From contig NZ_JADFFL010000003.1 of NCBI RefSeq assembly GCF_015222005.1, positions 496,001-560,000 on the forward strand: DNA of 64,000 nt. The letters are read 5' to 3'. The notes below the pieces were generated by a model. That model saw nothing but the letters and a program-made list of their open reading frames with translations. It had not been told where the DNA came from and did no database searches. The stretch is from Mucilaginibacter myungsuensis. Lineage in GTDB: Bacteria > Bacteroidota > Bacteroidia > Sphingobacteriales > Sphingobacteriaceae. Position 1 is the stretch's first letter. The number at the start of each line of letters is the position of its first letter. The position numbers were made by a program, and so were the translations under genes. Below, in pieces: positions 26,156-36,041 of this stretch.

Positions 26156-27295
26156 TCAGAGTTTCAACCTCTCCAACGCTTTCATCAGATCCCCGCCGCG
26201 CAGGTTGGCGGCAATGATCTTGCCGTCCTTATCCAGCAAATAATTCAACGGGATGACCTTGATGCCGTATAGCTTACTGATGGGACTTTTGGTGGCCAGC
26301 AGATCGCTCACCTGGGTCCAGGGGAGTTTATCGGCCTTAACGGCCTGCAGCCATTGCTCGCGGCTTTTATCCATAGATATGCTGAGAATATCAAAGCCCT
26401 TATCGCGGAATTTTTGATAGGCGGCAAGCAGATTGGGGTTCTCGGCACGGCAGGGGCCGCACCAGCTGGCCCAAAAATCTATCAGCACGTATTTACCCCG
26501 GTAACTCTCTAATGGGATCATGGCACCAGCCGCGGTAGGCAGCGTAAATGTTGGCGCTACGTTACCGGTGGCAGTAGCTAAACTAACCGCTAATTTTTCA
26601 GACAACTTTACGCCGTAGAACGACTGTTGCGCCTCTTCCGTCAGGCTGTTGTAGATAGGCTCTATCACTTCCACACCGGCCAGGGGCAGATGATGAAAGG
26701 CCAGCAAGGCCGACGTTGCCGATCGGTATTGCTTAACATGCACCAGCACCGCCTGCTCTATTTGGGTCAAAGTTTGCCGTTGTTGCTTTTCTAAGCCCGC
26801 CATGCGCTGCTTATCGCTCTTTTTTACCTTAAAGGTTGCGCCGTACAGATCGCTATACCGCTTTTGCAGCGGCCTTACGCTATTCAGGTAGGCATTGTAC
26901 TCGGTCTGACCTACAGTCCCCTCTGCTTTAAGTTTAGTCAAAGAATCGATATGGGCCGATACCCTGAGCGTGCCGGTATCTACCATGATCATGGCCGAAA
27001 AAACTTTGTACCTGATCGACCGTGCTTTTGACGTAGCTGCTATATAATACAATTTCGGGTAAGCGGTCTGTCCTTTAAACTCGAATTCCCCCTTGCTTAT
27101 CTCGGCCGAGTCTATCGGTTTGGGCGACGGCGCTACCGCGTCCATAAAGAACACCCATCCGGCATCTACCCCACGTAGTTTGCCGGTGATGGTAAAGTTG
27201 CCGGCCAGGGGCGTGGTTTGGGCAATGGTGCTAATTGCGCTTATTGATAGCAGGGCGGTCAGTAGCGCGGTGATGTGTTTCAAATGGTTGCTCAT
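26156..27295 (-). CDS. TlpA-family thiol-disulfide oxidoreductase with DUF4369-type N-terminus
   Basis: 379 residues. Signal peptide (LLTALLSISAISTIA-Q), an N-terminal DUF4369-like beta domain (FTITGKLRGVDAGWVFFMDA, 30-115), a helical linker (120-235) and a C-terminal thioredoxin domain with APTFTLP at 247 and WCGPC at 278-282, the redox-active pair. The cis-Pro loop is KVIPLNYL. It acts in the periplasm, reducing or isomerising disulfides or supporting cytochrome maturation. It is followed on the same strand by DUF6515 and preceded by the second CBM9-like gene, 40 bp upstream, so those two may be cotranscribed. Confidence 0.9.
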   Translation of the reverse strand: MSNHLKHITALLTALLSISAISTIAQTTPLAGNFTITGKLRGVDAGWVFFMDAVAPSPKPIDSAEISKGEFEFKGQTAYPKLYYIAATSKARSIRYKVFSAMIMVDTGTLRVSAHIDSLTKLKAEGTVGQTEYNAYLNSVRPLQKRYSDLYGATFKVKKSDKQRMAGLEKQQRQTLTQIEQAVLVHVKQYRSATSALLAFHHLPLAGVEVIEPIYNSLTEEAQQSFYGVKLSEKLAVSLATATGNVAPTFTLPTAAGAMIPLESYRGKYVLIDFWASWCGPCRAENPNLLAAYQKFRDKGFDILSISMDKSREQWLQAVKADKLPWTQVSDLLATKSPISKLYGIKVIPLNYLLDKDGKIIAANLRGGDLMKALERLKL

Positions 27296-27335
27296 GGGGT
27301 CTGATGGTTAAAGTTGATGGTATCTTGAAAGAGAG

Positions 27336-28172
27336 TTAAGGTTTAGGGGCTAAAGTGTACGTCCCCGAAAAGTCGCTATCCTCGTACCTGAACAGGTCGT
27401 CAATGCTCGGTGGCCTGTAAGCGGGCTGTGGGGCTGTAATATTAACTACAAGTCCTGAGGGACGTGGTGACCTTAAAATTGGTAGCGTCCGCAATTTAAT
27501 ATTGTATTTGATGCTCTTGGTGTCGCTTACGGCCGATGCCAAGTATTTCAGCGGTATAGCTAACTCATAAGTATATCTCAGTTTCCGGTTAAAATTTGCG
27601 CCTACTTTAATGCCGTCGGTATTGTAGATGGAAAGGAGCGTATCGATATCAGACATACCCTTAATGTGTATCTCCTTATAAGCTTTCGGGATCTTATCGT
27701 TAGAGAAAGCCATCATCGAATCGATCCTGGCTTTTTTGCCTAAGGTGTCCGCCCTGGGAACGTGATGAACCACCACGTTGCCTCCCTCCCCTTTAGCCAT
27801 TTCGCCACGGTTCTTCATCGATATAACAGGATAGGTGATGGCGACCCTCTCGGCCGACTTCTCTATAGGGATAATAGTAAACGTAAGTCCGCCTTTAAAA
27901 ACCTTTTGATCGCCAAATACATCGTCGGTCTGCAGGGAGAGATACAAATTATCGTCGTCGTTAGCTAAAGTGTAGTACAGATGGTTACCCAAGTTATGCG
28001 CCTGGAACCTGTCGTTCCACTCCGTCAGTTTACCGTCTATCTTAATATTGGCTGGAGCACGTACACTGCTTGCTTGCACCTTGGGAAGCTTTTGGGCGAT
28101 GGCGGCTGTGCATTGGGTCATCAAGATAACTGTCAAACATTGCGCGGCGATCTTTATAAAAAATGTAAACAT
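27336..28172 (-). CDS. Secreted CBM9/DOMON-like domain protein (copy 2)
   Basis: From the ATG at 28172 the protein has a signal peptide (FFIKIAAQCLTVILMTQCTA) and mature start QKLPKVQASSVRAPANIKID followed by GKLTEW, paralogous to the gene at 4949-5812, with LANDDDNLYLSLQTDD as the second conserved block. The longer frame to 28238 lacks a signal peptide at its end and was not used. The function is unknown; binding of a sugar or small ligand is the family expectation. A 42-bp perfect palindrome lies 57 bp upstream of the start. Confidence 0.75.
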   Translation of the reverse strand: MFTFFIKIAAQCLTVILMTQCTAAIAQKLPKVQASSVRAPANIKIDGKLTEWNDRFQAHNLGNHLYYTLANDDDNLYLSLQTDDVFGDQKVFKGGLTFTIIPIEKSAERVAITYPVISMKNRGEMAKGEGGNVVVHHVPRADTLGKKARIDSMMAFSNDKIPKAYKEIHIKGMSDIDTLLSIYNTDGIKVGANFNRKLRYTYELAIPLKYLASAVSDTKSIKYNIKLRTLPILRSPRPSGLVVNITAPQPAYRPPSIDDLFRYEDSDFSGTYTLAPKP

Positions 28173-28228
28173 GCGGATAGTGTTAGCAGGTGAGGGACCG
28201 TTTGATAAACTATACCGAAGATAAAATA

Positions 28229-28270
28229 TCTTCCACAATTAAACTAATTAATTAGTTTAATTGTGGAAGA
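28229..28270. promoter_or_regulatory. 42-bp perfect palindrome
   Basis: Positions 28229-28249 (TCTTCCACAATTAAACTAAT and one more base) are the exact reverse complement of 28250-28270, with no loop. It sits between the SDR gene end and the start of the CBM9-like gene, all on the minus strand. It could be an operator, a terminator-like cruciform or a recombination site. Confidence 0.75.
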
Positions 28271-28430
28271 GTATCCGGACCGTTGAAATATGCCTGGCTA
28301 AGCCTGTGATCCAATTGTAGAAAAAGCGCTCCGCTGTAAACGATCGGATTATTCGGGACGCTTAAATGAGACATTGAGCCGGGTAGCACACTTGGCCCCG
28401 CAATGGCGAAACCTGCCCAAGTTTATTAAC

Positions 28431-29168
28431 TTACCACGGACTGATCCCGGTCTCAGGCGCGTTATCATCGCTGAAGAACTGACCTGTTGGGCCGTCGGCT
28501 CCCAATACGGCAGCTTTAACCACGCGGGCGGCGGCATCAGGCAGGGTACCCGGCCCACTATGATGATTAAAATCGGTGGCTGTGTAACCCGGATCTACTG
28601 CGTTCACCTTAAAGGCTGTATCGCGAAGGTCATAGGCCAGCACAATGGTATAAGCATTTAAAGCCGCTTTTGACGACACATAACTCGCCAGCTTCACGGG
28701 GTAATATTTCCAGCTGGGGTCCGAATGCAAGTTTAGCGAGCCTAAACCGGATGTCACGTTAACTATCCTTGGTTCGGCCGCCCGCTTTAACAGCGGCAAA
28801 AATGCCTGGGTCACCGATATCACACCGAAAAAATTGGTCTCAAAAACTTCTCTAACTTCCGCTACCGGCACGTCGGTCGCACTTTGCGGATACCCACCGC
28901 TTACCCCGGCGTTGTTGATAAGCACATCCAATACTGCCGCTTTTTGTGATAGTGCCCCGGCGGCGGCAGTTACAGATACACCATTGTTCACGTCTATTAA
29001 AAGTGGTTCTACCTGGTCAAGGCCTTCTGCTTTTAACTGCTCTGCTGCTTGCTCACCTTTAGCCATATCGCGGCAACCTAAATAAACATAATATCCTTGG
29101 TGTAATAATTGCCTGGCTGTTTCAAAGCCAATGCTTTTGTTCGCTCCTGTTATCAATACTGTTTTCAT
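28431..29168 (-). CDS. SDR-family NAD(P)-dependent oxidoreductase
   Basis: Short-chain dehydrogenase of 245 residues from the ATG at 29168 (MKTVLITGANKSIGFETARQ). The cofactor motif TGANKSIG opens the protein, NNAG follows at about 80-83, and the catalytic Tyr and Lys lie in YVSSKAALNAY with the Ser in VNVTSGLG. The extra 18 residues of the longer frame were rejected because the Rossmann motif normally begins within the first ten residues. The AraC-type regulator lies 65 bp upstream on the same strand. The substrate is unknown. Confidence 0.92.
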   Translation of the reverse strand: MKTVLITGANKSIGFETARQLLHQGYYVYLGCRDMAKGEQAAEQLKAEGLDQVEPLLIDVNNGVSVTAAAGALSQKAAVLDVLINNAGVSGGYPQSATDVPVAEVREVFETNFFGVISVTQAFLPLLKRAAEPRIVNVTSGLGSLNLHSDPSWKYYPVKLASYVSSKAALNAYTIVLAYDLRDTAFKVNAVDPGYTATDFNHHSGPGTLPDAAARVVKAAVLGADGPTGQFFSDDNAPETGISPW

Positions 29169-29233
29169 CGTGTTTGTTTTATGATACAAAAGTACCGGGC
29201 GGGCACTACCCGGCTTAAACACATTGGTAGGTA

Positions 29234-30124
29234 TTAATGGTACATTTTGCGGATGTTGGCACGATAGTCGGCTGGGGATACACCGGTCTCGCGTTTAAAG
29301 AAGCGGCTAAAATAAGATGTATCACTAAAACCAAGATCAAAGGCTATCTCCTTTAACGGGCGCGCGGTATGGAAAAGCAGGCGGCGTGCTTCCATTATCA
29401 AGCGGGCATGTATATGTTTGATAGCGGGCTTACCGCTTTGCAGTTTCACAACATCGCTTAAATGGCCGGGCGATATATTTAATATGCCGGCATAGTCATT
29501 AACCTCATGCAGCTGTTTAAAATTTTTATCTATCTCGGCCTGATATTTTTTAAGAAAGATCTTTTCTGCTGATGGTCCGTCAGTATGGTATTGCTCGGTG
29601 TATAGCCTGCTAAGATAGGTAAGTAACAAAATTAATTGCGCGCTAAGCATGCGTTGCTGCCAATCACCGGGCCGGTGATGTTCTGTGCTTATTTTGGCCA
29701 GTATATCTTCTATAAAAGTTACGTCATGTTCGGTTAACAGCAGTTCGTGTCCACCCTGAGGGTTCAGTATGATAGGCAGTTGTTTTAACGACCCGTTATG
29801 ATCTAATGACAAAAACTCGGGCGTAAAAGCTATCCCGGTACTCCACAATTGTTTTAACTCTTCTTTTACAATGATGTGCTCAGGCCCCATAAAATATACC
29901 GTGTTATCTTTAAGGGTGTAGGCCGTGGTATCTATCCATTGGCGGTGGCCCCCTGCCCGACGGATGAAGACGATGAGGTAATGATCTTTACGATGAGGTA
30001 TCAGCACCTCCGACCAGCTTGGAGTAGCGCCCTCAAATTGATAAACTCTGAAATGTTGGTTACCGGTAGCGTCAGGTTCGATCTTGTGAACCGGTACTTG
30101 CTGATCTTGCAGAAATGATGGCAT
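29234..30124 (-). CDS. AraC-family transcriptional regulator
   Basis: About 296 residues from the ATG at 30124. An N-terminal cupin-like sensing domain (RVYQFEG, DNTVYFMGPEHI) precedes a C-terminal double helix-turn-helix (RPLKEIAFDLGFSDTSYFSR, then FFKRETGVSPADYRA). This is the arrangement of AraC regulators that sense a small molecule. Position directly upstream of the SDR gene suggests it controls that gene. Confidence 0.9.
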   Translation of the reverse strand: MPSFLQDQQVPVHKIEPDATGNQHFRVYQFEGATPSWSEVLIPHRKDHYLIVFIRRAGGHRQWIDTTAYTLKDNTVYFMGPEHIIVKEELKQLWSTGIAFTPEFLSLDHNGSLKQLPIILNPQGGHELLLTEHDVTFIEDILAKISTEHHRPGDWQQRMLSAQLILLLTYLSRLYTEQYHTDGPSAEKIFLKKYQAEIDKNFKQLHEVNDYAGILNISPGHLSDVVKLQSGKPAIKHIHARLIMEARRLLFHTARPLKEIAFDLGFSDTSYFSRFFKRETGVSPADYRANIRKMYH

Positions 30125-30458
30125 CGGCCGAAAGCTACGACTTTTTTTAATGCTTGTCCAACCTCGCTGTTCAGATGGTGAGCGAATCAAGCGCTCGTAT
30201 CATATCGATCAGGACGTTCTGCCCAACCACAACCAAGCTAAGGAACAAAAGCGAACATTATTTACTAAATAACCTACACAATTTTTGTGGCGGCTAACGT
30301 TAAGCCAGGCGCTCGTTCATTAATTTCAAGGTTAAAATATTAATTTCTCATTAAATATCTTTCTTTTCTGTTAGTGGCACAGGATGTGCAATACCAACGC
30401 ATTATAAACTATTGTTTTTATTGCGGTCGAAATTTTGGCCAGGGCAAGATCAGTTACG

Positions 30459-31289
30459 ATGAAGGTCACTAAAGCACAGCATATTAAAAGTAATGGTCAG
30501 GTATCACCCGATCACTTACAAGAATACGATAACAGCGAACTGCTTTCGCTATTGAAAGAAAAAGACCAGCTGATCAGCACAGTAGCTCACGACCTCCGCA
30601 GCCCTTTGGGTAGTATTTCTGCATTAGCAATGCTGTTAGGTCAGGAGGGTGAGTTGTCCGGAGGACAAATTGAATTGTTGGATCTGATAAAAACAGCAAC
30701 AAATTACTCGCTTAAATTAGTAGATGAATTGCTGACCAGCAAAAAAGCCGATCTTAAAAACCTATACATTAAAGAGATAGATGTACATGCAACGATACGG
30801 AACTATTTAAAATTTTCGCAGCATTTGATCGATAGTAAAGGGCAGCATATCTCTGTCAATTTTTTAGATGGCGACGCTCTGCTGATGATCGATAAAGAAA
30901 AACTTACCCGTGTGATCGATAATCTTATAGGCAACGCTATCAAGTTTACCCCGCGCGGTGGCAAAATAGCTATCAGCACGCTTATTATCGCCAACGGTTT
31001 GCAGATCACCGTTAAAGACAATGGGATAGGTATCCCCGAAAACATACAGCCTCAGATCTTTTCCATATCAGGTGGCGGCCGGTCGGGTACGTCAGGAGAA
31101 AAGTCTCATGGTCTGGGTTTATCTATCTGCAAAAGAATTATAGAGGAACAGGGTGGTTCGATACATTTTCAGAGCCGCTCCGGCAAGGGCACCAATTTTT
31201 ACGTTTGGTTACCAAAATTAAGGTCAGAGCCGCTTAGTTCATCCGATCCGGCTGCAGAGGATGGGCATAAATTTAGGTTGCAGGCCTAA
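30459..31289 (+). CDS. Sensorless cytoplasmic histidine kinase
   Basis: 276 residues from the ATG at 30459. A short leader, then HisKA with the phospho-acceptor in VAHDLRSPLGS, then HATPase_c (NLIGNAIKFTPRGG, DNGIGIPENI, HGLGLSICKRI, GTNFYVWLP). There is no transmembrane, PAS or GAF input domain, so its signal must come from a partner protein. No response regulator is adjacent (orphan). Confidence 0.9.
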   Translation: MKVTKAQHIKSNGQVSPDHLQEYDNSELLSLLKEKDQLISTVAHDLRSPLGSISALAMLLGQEGELSGGQIELLDLIKTATNYSLKLVDELLTSKKADLKNLYIKEIDVHATIRNYLKFSQHLIDSKGQHISVNFLDGDALLMIDKEKLTRVIDNLIGNAIKFTPRGGKIAISTLIIANGLQITVKDNGIGIPENIQPQIFSISGGGRSGTSGEKSHGLGLSICKRIIEEQGGSIHFQSRSGKGTNFYVWLPKLRSEPLSSSDPAAEDGHKFRLQA

Positions 31290-31367
31290 AGGCGAAAAAC
31301 CTATAGGCAAACGCTACTTATGCTAACTACCGGGACGAGTTGTACAGGATACAAATGAAGCAGATCG

Positions 31368-32015
31368 CTAAAACCCCCAGTTAATTATCGGGAACTTTCT
31401 TTTGTCGCTTACATTCCAAAGGCCCAATTGTATCCCTTTTAGCTTTTCAGCATGATTGGTCAGGCCGATCTGCTGGCCGGTAGCCGTGCCGGCCCGGGTG
31501 CCGAAACCGATCTGTACACCATTCATTACATAAGCATCGGCAAGCATCCCTACCTGCAAACCGTTAAACCGCTGGGTAAAATTGAACATACTGACCGACA
31601 TACCATTTACTGACCTGCTCATTTGCCCCACAACGCCCGCGCTGATACCATTGATAGTACAATTGCAAATTGTGCCACCCGGCGATATGCTAATGCCGTT
31701 TATTTGTTCGGAAAGCGGGGCGACCATGATCTTTTGATATTCGGATCTGCTCTTAGGGTACGGGTAAGGGCCGGCCATTGGTATCCCAAAACCTATACCC
31801 AAAGGTTCTATCCTGATACCGTTACTGCGTACATTACGGGGCGTATCCATATAAGTGCTGATCAACCCTACAGAAAGACCGTAGATATTCGCGTTCCTTT
31901 TATGGAAAGTTCCTACAGGAAAATAGCTGCGCATGGCAGTATCCTGCCCCCTTGTTACGGCCGTACCGCTGCAGATCAGCAAAACGATCATAGATACCTT
32001 TATTGATCTTTTCAT
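31368..32015 (-). CDS. LA_2272-type surface repeat protein
   Basis: 215 residues with a signal peptide (KVSMIVLLICSGTAVTRG-Q). The second half is a series of about 20-residue repeats with the pattern NGxxxGxx: INGISAGVVG, VNGMSVSMFN, FNGLQVGMLA, MNGVQIGFGT, LKGIQLGLWN. The ending, IQLGLWNVSDKRKFPIINWGF with a space after 20, is typical of the LA_2272-type surface repeat family. Probably a beta-stacked outer-surface protein of unknown role. 28 bp separates it from the glycoside hydrolase gene upstream on the same strand. Confidence 0.75.
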   Translation of the reverse strand: MKRSIKVSMIVLLICSGTAVTRGQDTAMRSYFPVGTFHKRNANIYGLSVGLISTYMDTPRNVRSNGIRIEPLGIGFGIPMAGPYPYPKSRSEYQKIMVAPLSEQINGISISPGGTICNCTINGISAGVVGQMSRSVNGMSVSMFNFTQRFNGLQVGMLADAYVMNGVQIGFGTRAGTATGQQIGLTNHAEKLKGIQLGLWNVSDKRKFPIINWGF

Positions 32016-32043
32016 TAGTTACGATCTTTTTTGATCCCACCCC

Positions 32044-34257
32044 CTACTCCACCACAAACCAAGTATAACTCTCCGCGTCGATAGTGACGGTTAGATCTAC
32101 GGTATGATCCCGCCCTACCTCTTTCACCGCCTTCACCTCACCTTTCTCTATAAAAGTCGCGGTCTGCGTAAGTCCGGTGTAGTATAGCGGGATGCTGATG
32201 GTACGCGTGATCTTCTCTTTCAGTGGATTGTACAGCATCATTAAGCCTTTCTCTTTCAGTAGGGGGTTTACGTGCATAATGCCGTCCCAATCGCGGCCGT
32301 CGGCGCGTTTTAGGTGGATGATGTCCGACGTGAGAACATCGCGGTGTTTGTTGTACCAGCTGACCACGTCGATCACCGTTTGTTTGGTGGCTTCGGTATC
32401 ATACAAACGCGGACCGCGGTAGGCGGCCTGCACGCCTGAACCGTAGTATTGCATCATCAGCGTGCGGTAGGCATCCAGGTGTTCGCTCAGTGGCTCTAAT
32501 ATGGCGTCAGCACCGCCGCCGTGGTATTGGGTGAGCGGCACAAAGCCCCACACCATGGATGGTATCTCGTCCCAAAGTCCATCGTAAATGTTTTGGCGGT
32601 TAAGGATCACCTGCTGCGCCCGCGAAAGCGAAAAGTTAACCTCCCGATAGCCGATGCTGATACGGTGCGTACCATCCAAAAAATACCAATCGGGCGAGCA
32701 GATGTAAACATCGTGCTCGTTCAGCCAGTGGTATAGTTCCTTCTGGATCTCCATTTGCCGCCATTGGCTGTCATCCAAATTTTTATGCCCGGGATGCTTA
32801 CGCGACGCGCACAGATCGCCGGGATAAGGCCCGTCGTGTCCGAAGATATCGAAGCCCGTCCCCACAAAAAACTTTTTGATGTTATCGCGATAAGCCAGCC
32901 CCCACTTACTGCCAAAACATGGCGCATTGCCGAAAAATGCCCCACCCGGCAAACCCGTTTTAGGATCGATCACATCATCATAGTCACTTATCCGCCGCGA
33001 ACTGAACAATGAGTAGCAACCGATCTTGATATTCTTGCTGTGCGCATAATCGGCCAGTTGTTTCCATTTGGCCAGGTTAGCGCCTGATACGTCCTCGATA
33101 TTTAAATGACTGCCGAAACTCAGGATCAGTGCTTCGTAACCCGTATCCGCGCATTGGTCTATGGCGGTGCGCACCTCGGCATCGGTACGGCTTACCAGAT
33201 CCATGGATATCGGGTTAGCAGTAACCCAAGGCGCAATGGTACGGTACATTTTACGGATGGCCAGCCCACGCCGTTCGCGGTCGTAGCTGTCCATCAGCAA
33301 CTCGTAAGTGCGGATGGAGGTAAAGGTCTCGTCCTTTTTAAGTTCGACGGCGGTCACCTTCTCGGGGTACACCTCCAGCAAACACGGGGTTTGGAAATGA
33401 TAGTTCACCTGGGATGTATAAGCTTTATCGGCTACCCAATGCGTGGTCTGATCACTCAAGCCGGCCCGCATGGAGTTATTGAAGGCATAATTACTTTCGA
33501 TATAGATATTCTCCGGCGCACGCATCTCGCTAACACCGCCAACCACGGCGCTCTCCTCTTCCACAACGCCTAATATCTCGTTCACCACTCGGCCTATGGT
33601 GATGGTCGAGTTGGTCTTGTTCTCTATCGTCACCCACTTGCTGACCAGCGGCAGGCCATCGTAAATACTGTAATGTACCGTTACGTTGATGCCGTTAAGC
33701 TCGTTCTGCCCCGGCTTGTAAATAAAGGATATGGTTTTGCCGGCAGGTTGTTTCCTGTTAGATGCCCACCATTGGTCGCCCTTCCAATTGATGACCGGCG
33801 CGATGGCCGATACCTCGTATCTATCCAACTGAAAGTCGTTATTATCGGCCGTGAATCTGTCTAGCCATTCGGGCAGCAGGTAGGCATTCTCGGATTGACC
33901 GTACAACCCGCCAACGTTATAAGCCTTACCGTTGATAGCCAGTTTAGCTTCGGCCTTTACCGATCGGATCAGTTGCTTACCCGTGTGCACGTTAATAAAG
34001 TCGTAACAGGTAACATTAGGCGATATGCGGAAACTGCGCCTGAGTATGCCGTTGTACAGGATGATGTTCTTATTGTCGACAGTCCTATAAACACCGGCCT
34101 TCTCGGTTTCGGGCGTTACCAGCCAGTCGCTTTTTTTTGTGGCGTGCAGTTCGGGTTGCCAAAGGGGCAGGTCCTGGGCAAATAAACTCAGTTGGCACTG
34201 ACAGAGGACCAGTAGCAGTAATGCTTTTAAGGCGATTGTCCGTTTGATGATCAGCAT
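32044..34257 (-). CDS. Secreted glycoside hydrolase, clan GH-D (alpha-galactosidase)-like
   Basis: 737 residues with a signal peptide (LKALLLLVLCQCQLSLFA-Q). An N-terminal beta-sandwich (about 30-330) with TVHYSIYDGLPLVSKWVTI precedes a TIM-barrel-like region (about 350-640: YEALILSFGSHLNIED, HSKNIKIGCYSLF, FDIFGHDGPYPGDLC). C-terminal small beta domain. The DGPYPGD aspartate is a candidate catalytic residue by analogy with GH27/GH36. It is not a canonical member of either family, so alpha-galactosidase-like is the most that can be said. Confidence 0.7.
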   Translation of the reverse strand: MLIIKRTIALKALLLLVLCQCQLSLFAQDLPLWQPELHATKKSDWLVTPETEKAGVYRTVDNKNIILYNGILRRSFRISPNVTCYDFINVHTGKQLIRSVKAEAKLAINGKAYNVGGLYGQSENAYLLPEWLDRFTADNNDFQLDRYEVSAIAPVINWKGDQWWASNRKQPAGKTISFIYKPGQNELNGINVTVHYSIYDGLPLVSKWVTIENKTNSTITIGRVVNEILGVVEEESAVVGGVSEMRAPENIYIESNYAFNNSMRAGLSDQTTHWVADKAYTSQVNYHFQTPCLLEVYPEKVTAVELKKDETFTSIRTYELLMDSYDRERRGLAIRKMYRTIAPWVTANPISMDLVSRTDAEVRTAIDQCADTGYEALILSFGSHLNIEDVSGANLAKWKQLADYAHSKNIKIGCYSLFSSRRISDYDDVIDPKTGLPGGAFFGNAPCFGSKWGLAYRDNIKKFFVGTGFDIFGHDGPYPGDLCASRKHPGHKNLDDSQWRQMEIQKELYHWLNEHDVYICSPDWYFLDGTHRISIGYREVNFSLSRAQQVILNRQNIYDGLWDEIPSMVWGFVPLTQYHGGGADAILEPLSEHLDAYRTLMMQYYGSGVQAAYRGPRLYDTEATKQTVIDVVSWYNKHRDVLTSDIIHLKRADGRDWDGIMHVNPLLKEKGLMMLYNPLKEKITRTISIPLYYTGLTQTATFIEKGEVKAVKEVGRDHTVDLTVTIDAESYTWFVVE

Positions 34258-34403
34258 AGGTCAGATCAGGTTTTGGTAGAAAGCGATATTACAGATAATT
34301 ATTTTAGATAACAATCTAATATCGATCTGTTTGATGGCCAAATTTATCATTACCACGACGATAAAGTATAAAATTAAGCGGGACGTTTAAATTACCACGT
34401 TCA

Positions 34404-34422
34404 GCCAAGTCACAGACTTGGC
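34404..34422 (-). terminator. Weak hairpin downstream of the phospholipase-like gene
   Basis: CCAAGTC aca GACTTGG stem with no strong T-run, 43 bp after the second stop codon of the interrupted gene. Confidence 0.35.
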
Positions 34423-34464
34423 CGGGCAGTATTTAAATTGGGAAAGAGAAAATTGATATTTAAC

Positions 34465-35715
34465 TTAACGAGTACCCGAAACGTGCTTCGCAACAACCAA
34501 GGGGGCTTTGCCTGACCCTGCATTAGTAACGATCAATGCCGGAGCGTCTCCCCTGCCATAAAAAGCCATAATATTCTGTTGCAGGGCCGGCGAAATAATG
34601 GCTTGCTTATCCGCCTGTAGTTTGGCTACCCACTCGGTTTAGGTATTATCGGCGAGGGTGTATTCGTTAAGGGTGGTGGGCTTGCCGGTATCGTAATTGA
34701 TATTGGCCAAATGCAACCAGCCTTGTGCTAAATGCGCCAGGGCGGCCTCGTAATTGACCATGATGCTGTCCATACTTTGCAAAAATAGTTGCTCGCAGGT
34801 TTTCCCCGGGTGTTTAAAGCCCATCTTTTTAAGCGGACCGATCTTGGGCAATGCCTCTACCAACGTAGCCAGCGTACGGGCAATAATGCCTGTCCCGGCC
34901 GGAGATATGCCGTAACGTTTATCAAAAATACTTTCGGGCATGCGCCGGGTAAAGCCATTGGGGGCATCATCGACCATAATACTGCCCGCAGCCCGATCCG
35001 ATCGACCTGCTACCCGGGCCAGTTCGGGAAACAGGTCCTGAACGCCCCATCTGAAAGTAGAGATAGAGGAATTGAAGTTAGGGAACACCGTACTAAGCTC
35101 CTGCCCGTAAGTTTTGCGGAAGGCCCGCTCCACCACCGGCGTAGCTATCTCGAACCCGATGAACTTATGATAGGCCACGCTGCCGTAATTGCCCTTGGCT
35201 ATCTGGATCACGTCAAAAGCAAACTCAATACGGCTGTGCGATGTATGGTCGTCGTCGTACGTAACTACATCGCCAAATCTCTTTTTAAGTTCGGGGTAGT
35301 CAACCGCGACCGAAATGTTGGTAGCCAGCGCGTGGCCATATTTATCCGCCATGTAATGCGACATGGCGCCGAGGGCAAAGGCATAATCGTTCAAATTCTG
35401 CGACCCGTCTATCAACGCCATTACAAAATCGCCGCTGCGTACGTAGTGCAGCAGATTAGTAAAGTAAGGGCTGCCGAAAGGCATATAACCCATATCGGCC
35501 ACCAAGCTGCCACCGTATGTGTAGGCGTAAGCTTTCTGCAGTTCGTCGGGCGTAGCTGTGGGATATTTTTTGATCAGCAAGGGCTTGATGTGTCCGGCCC
35601 ATTCGGCATCGATAATGGCCTCGTGCGCAAGGATAGAGAAGCTGCTGACAGGGGTCGCCAAAGCCATGCAGCACAAAAGGATGATGAGGTACCTGCAATG
35701 GTAAAGCTTTTTCAT
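34465..35715 (-). pseudogene. Zinc-dependent phospholipase-C-like protein, interrupted by an in-frame TAA
   Basis: The first 358 codons (to the TAA at 34639-34641) encode a secreted protein: signal peptide (LIILLCCMALATPVSS), then metal-ligand-like His motifs AHEAIIDAEW, MSHYMADKYGHAL and DHTSHSRIEF, as in S1/P1-nuclease/phospholipase C folds. The frame resumes right after the stop with 57 more sense codons (TEWVAKLQADKQAIISPALQ and onward to TNAGSGKAPLVV) and ends at 34465. The stop occupies the place of a probable Tyr codon in ADNT-x-TEW. A TAC/TAT to TAA change, readthrough or a base-call error are all possible. The truncated product keeps all likely metal ligands and might still work. Confidence 0.75.
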
Positions 35716-36041
35716 GATGATAGCTGTACCGTTTGATATGTGCGTAGGTAGATCACATCACAAATATCCTCCCGCAGTTTTAGCTGGATGCTTGCTTAAG
35801 GTGAAGATAAGGTTAAATAAAAAAGCAAAATAATACGTACTTTAACAATAAACCAACAAGCACTTATGATCAAATTAACCGTGCCTTAACGATCCGCTAA
35901 CCCGAATACAAATTGAACTGCTTGCTACCCGTAGTTGCTAAAAACAACTGCAAGTAGCGTAAATGCAACTAATGGTAGCGCTATATTTGATACCGGGGCC
36001 AACGCCCCGCAATAACTTTGCCTTATCAAAAACAACATGAT
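35716..36041. other. Intergenic region between divergent genes
   Basis: 326 bp between the phospholipase-like gene (-) and the XRE-pentapeptide gene (+). It must carry both promoters. A direct GTAGTTGCTAAAAACAAC / AAGTAGCGTAAATGCAAC similarity is visible near 35930-35970, but no clear TAnnTTTG pair. Confidence 0.35.
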
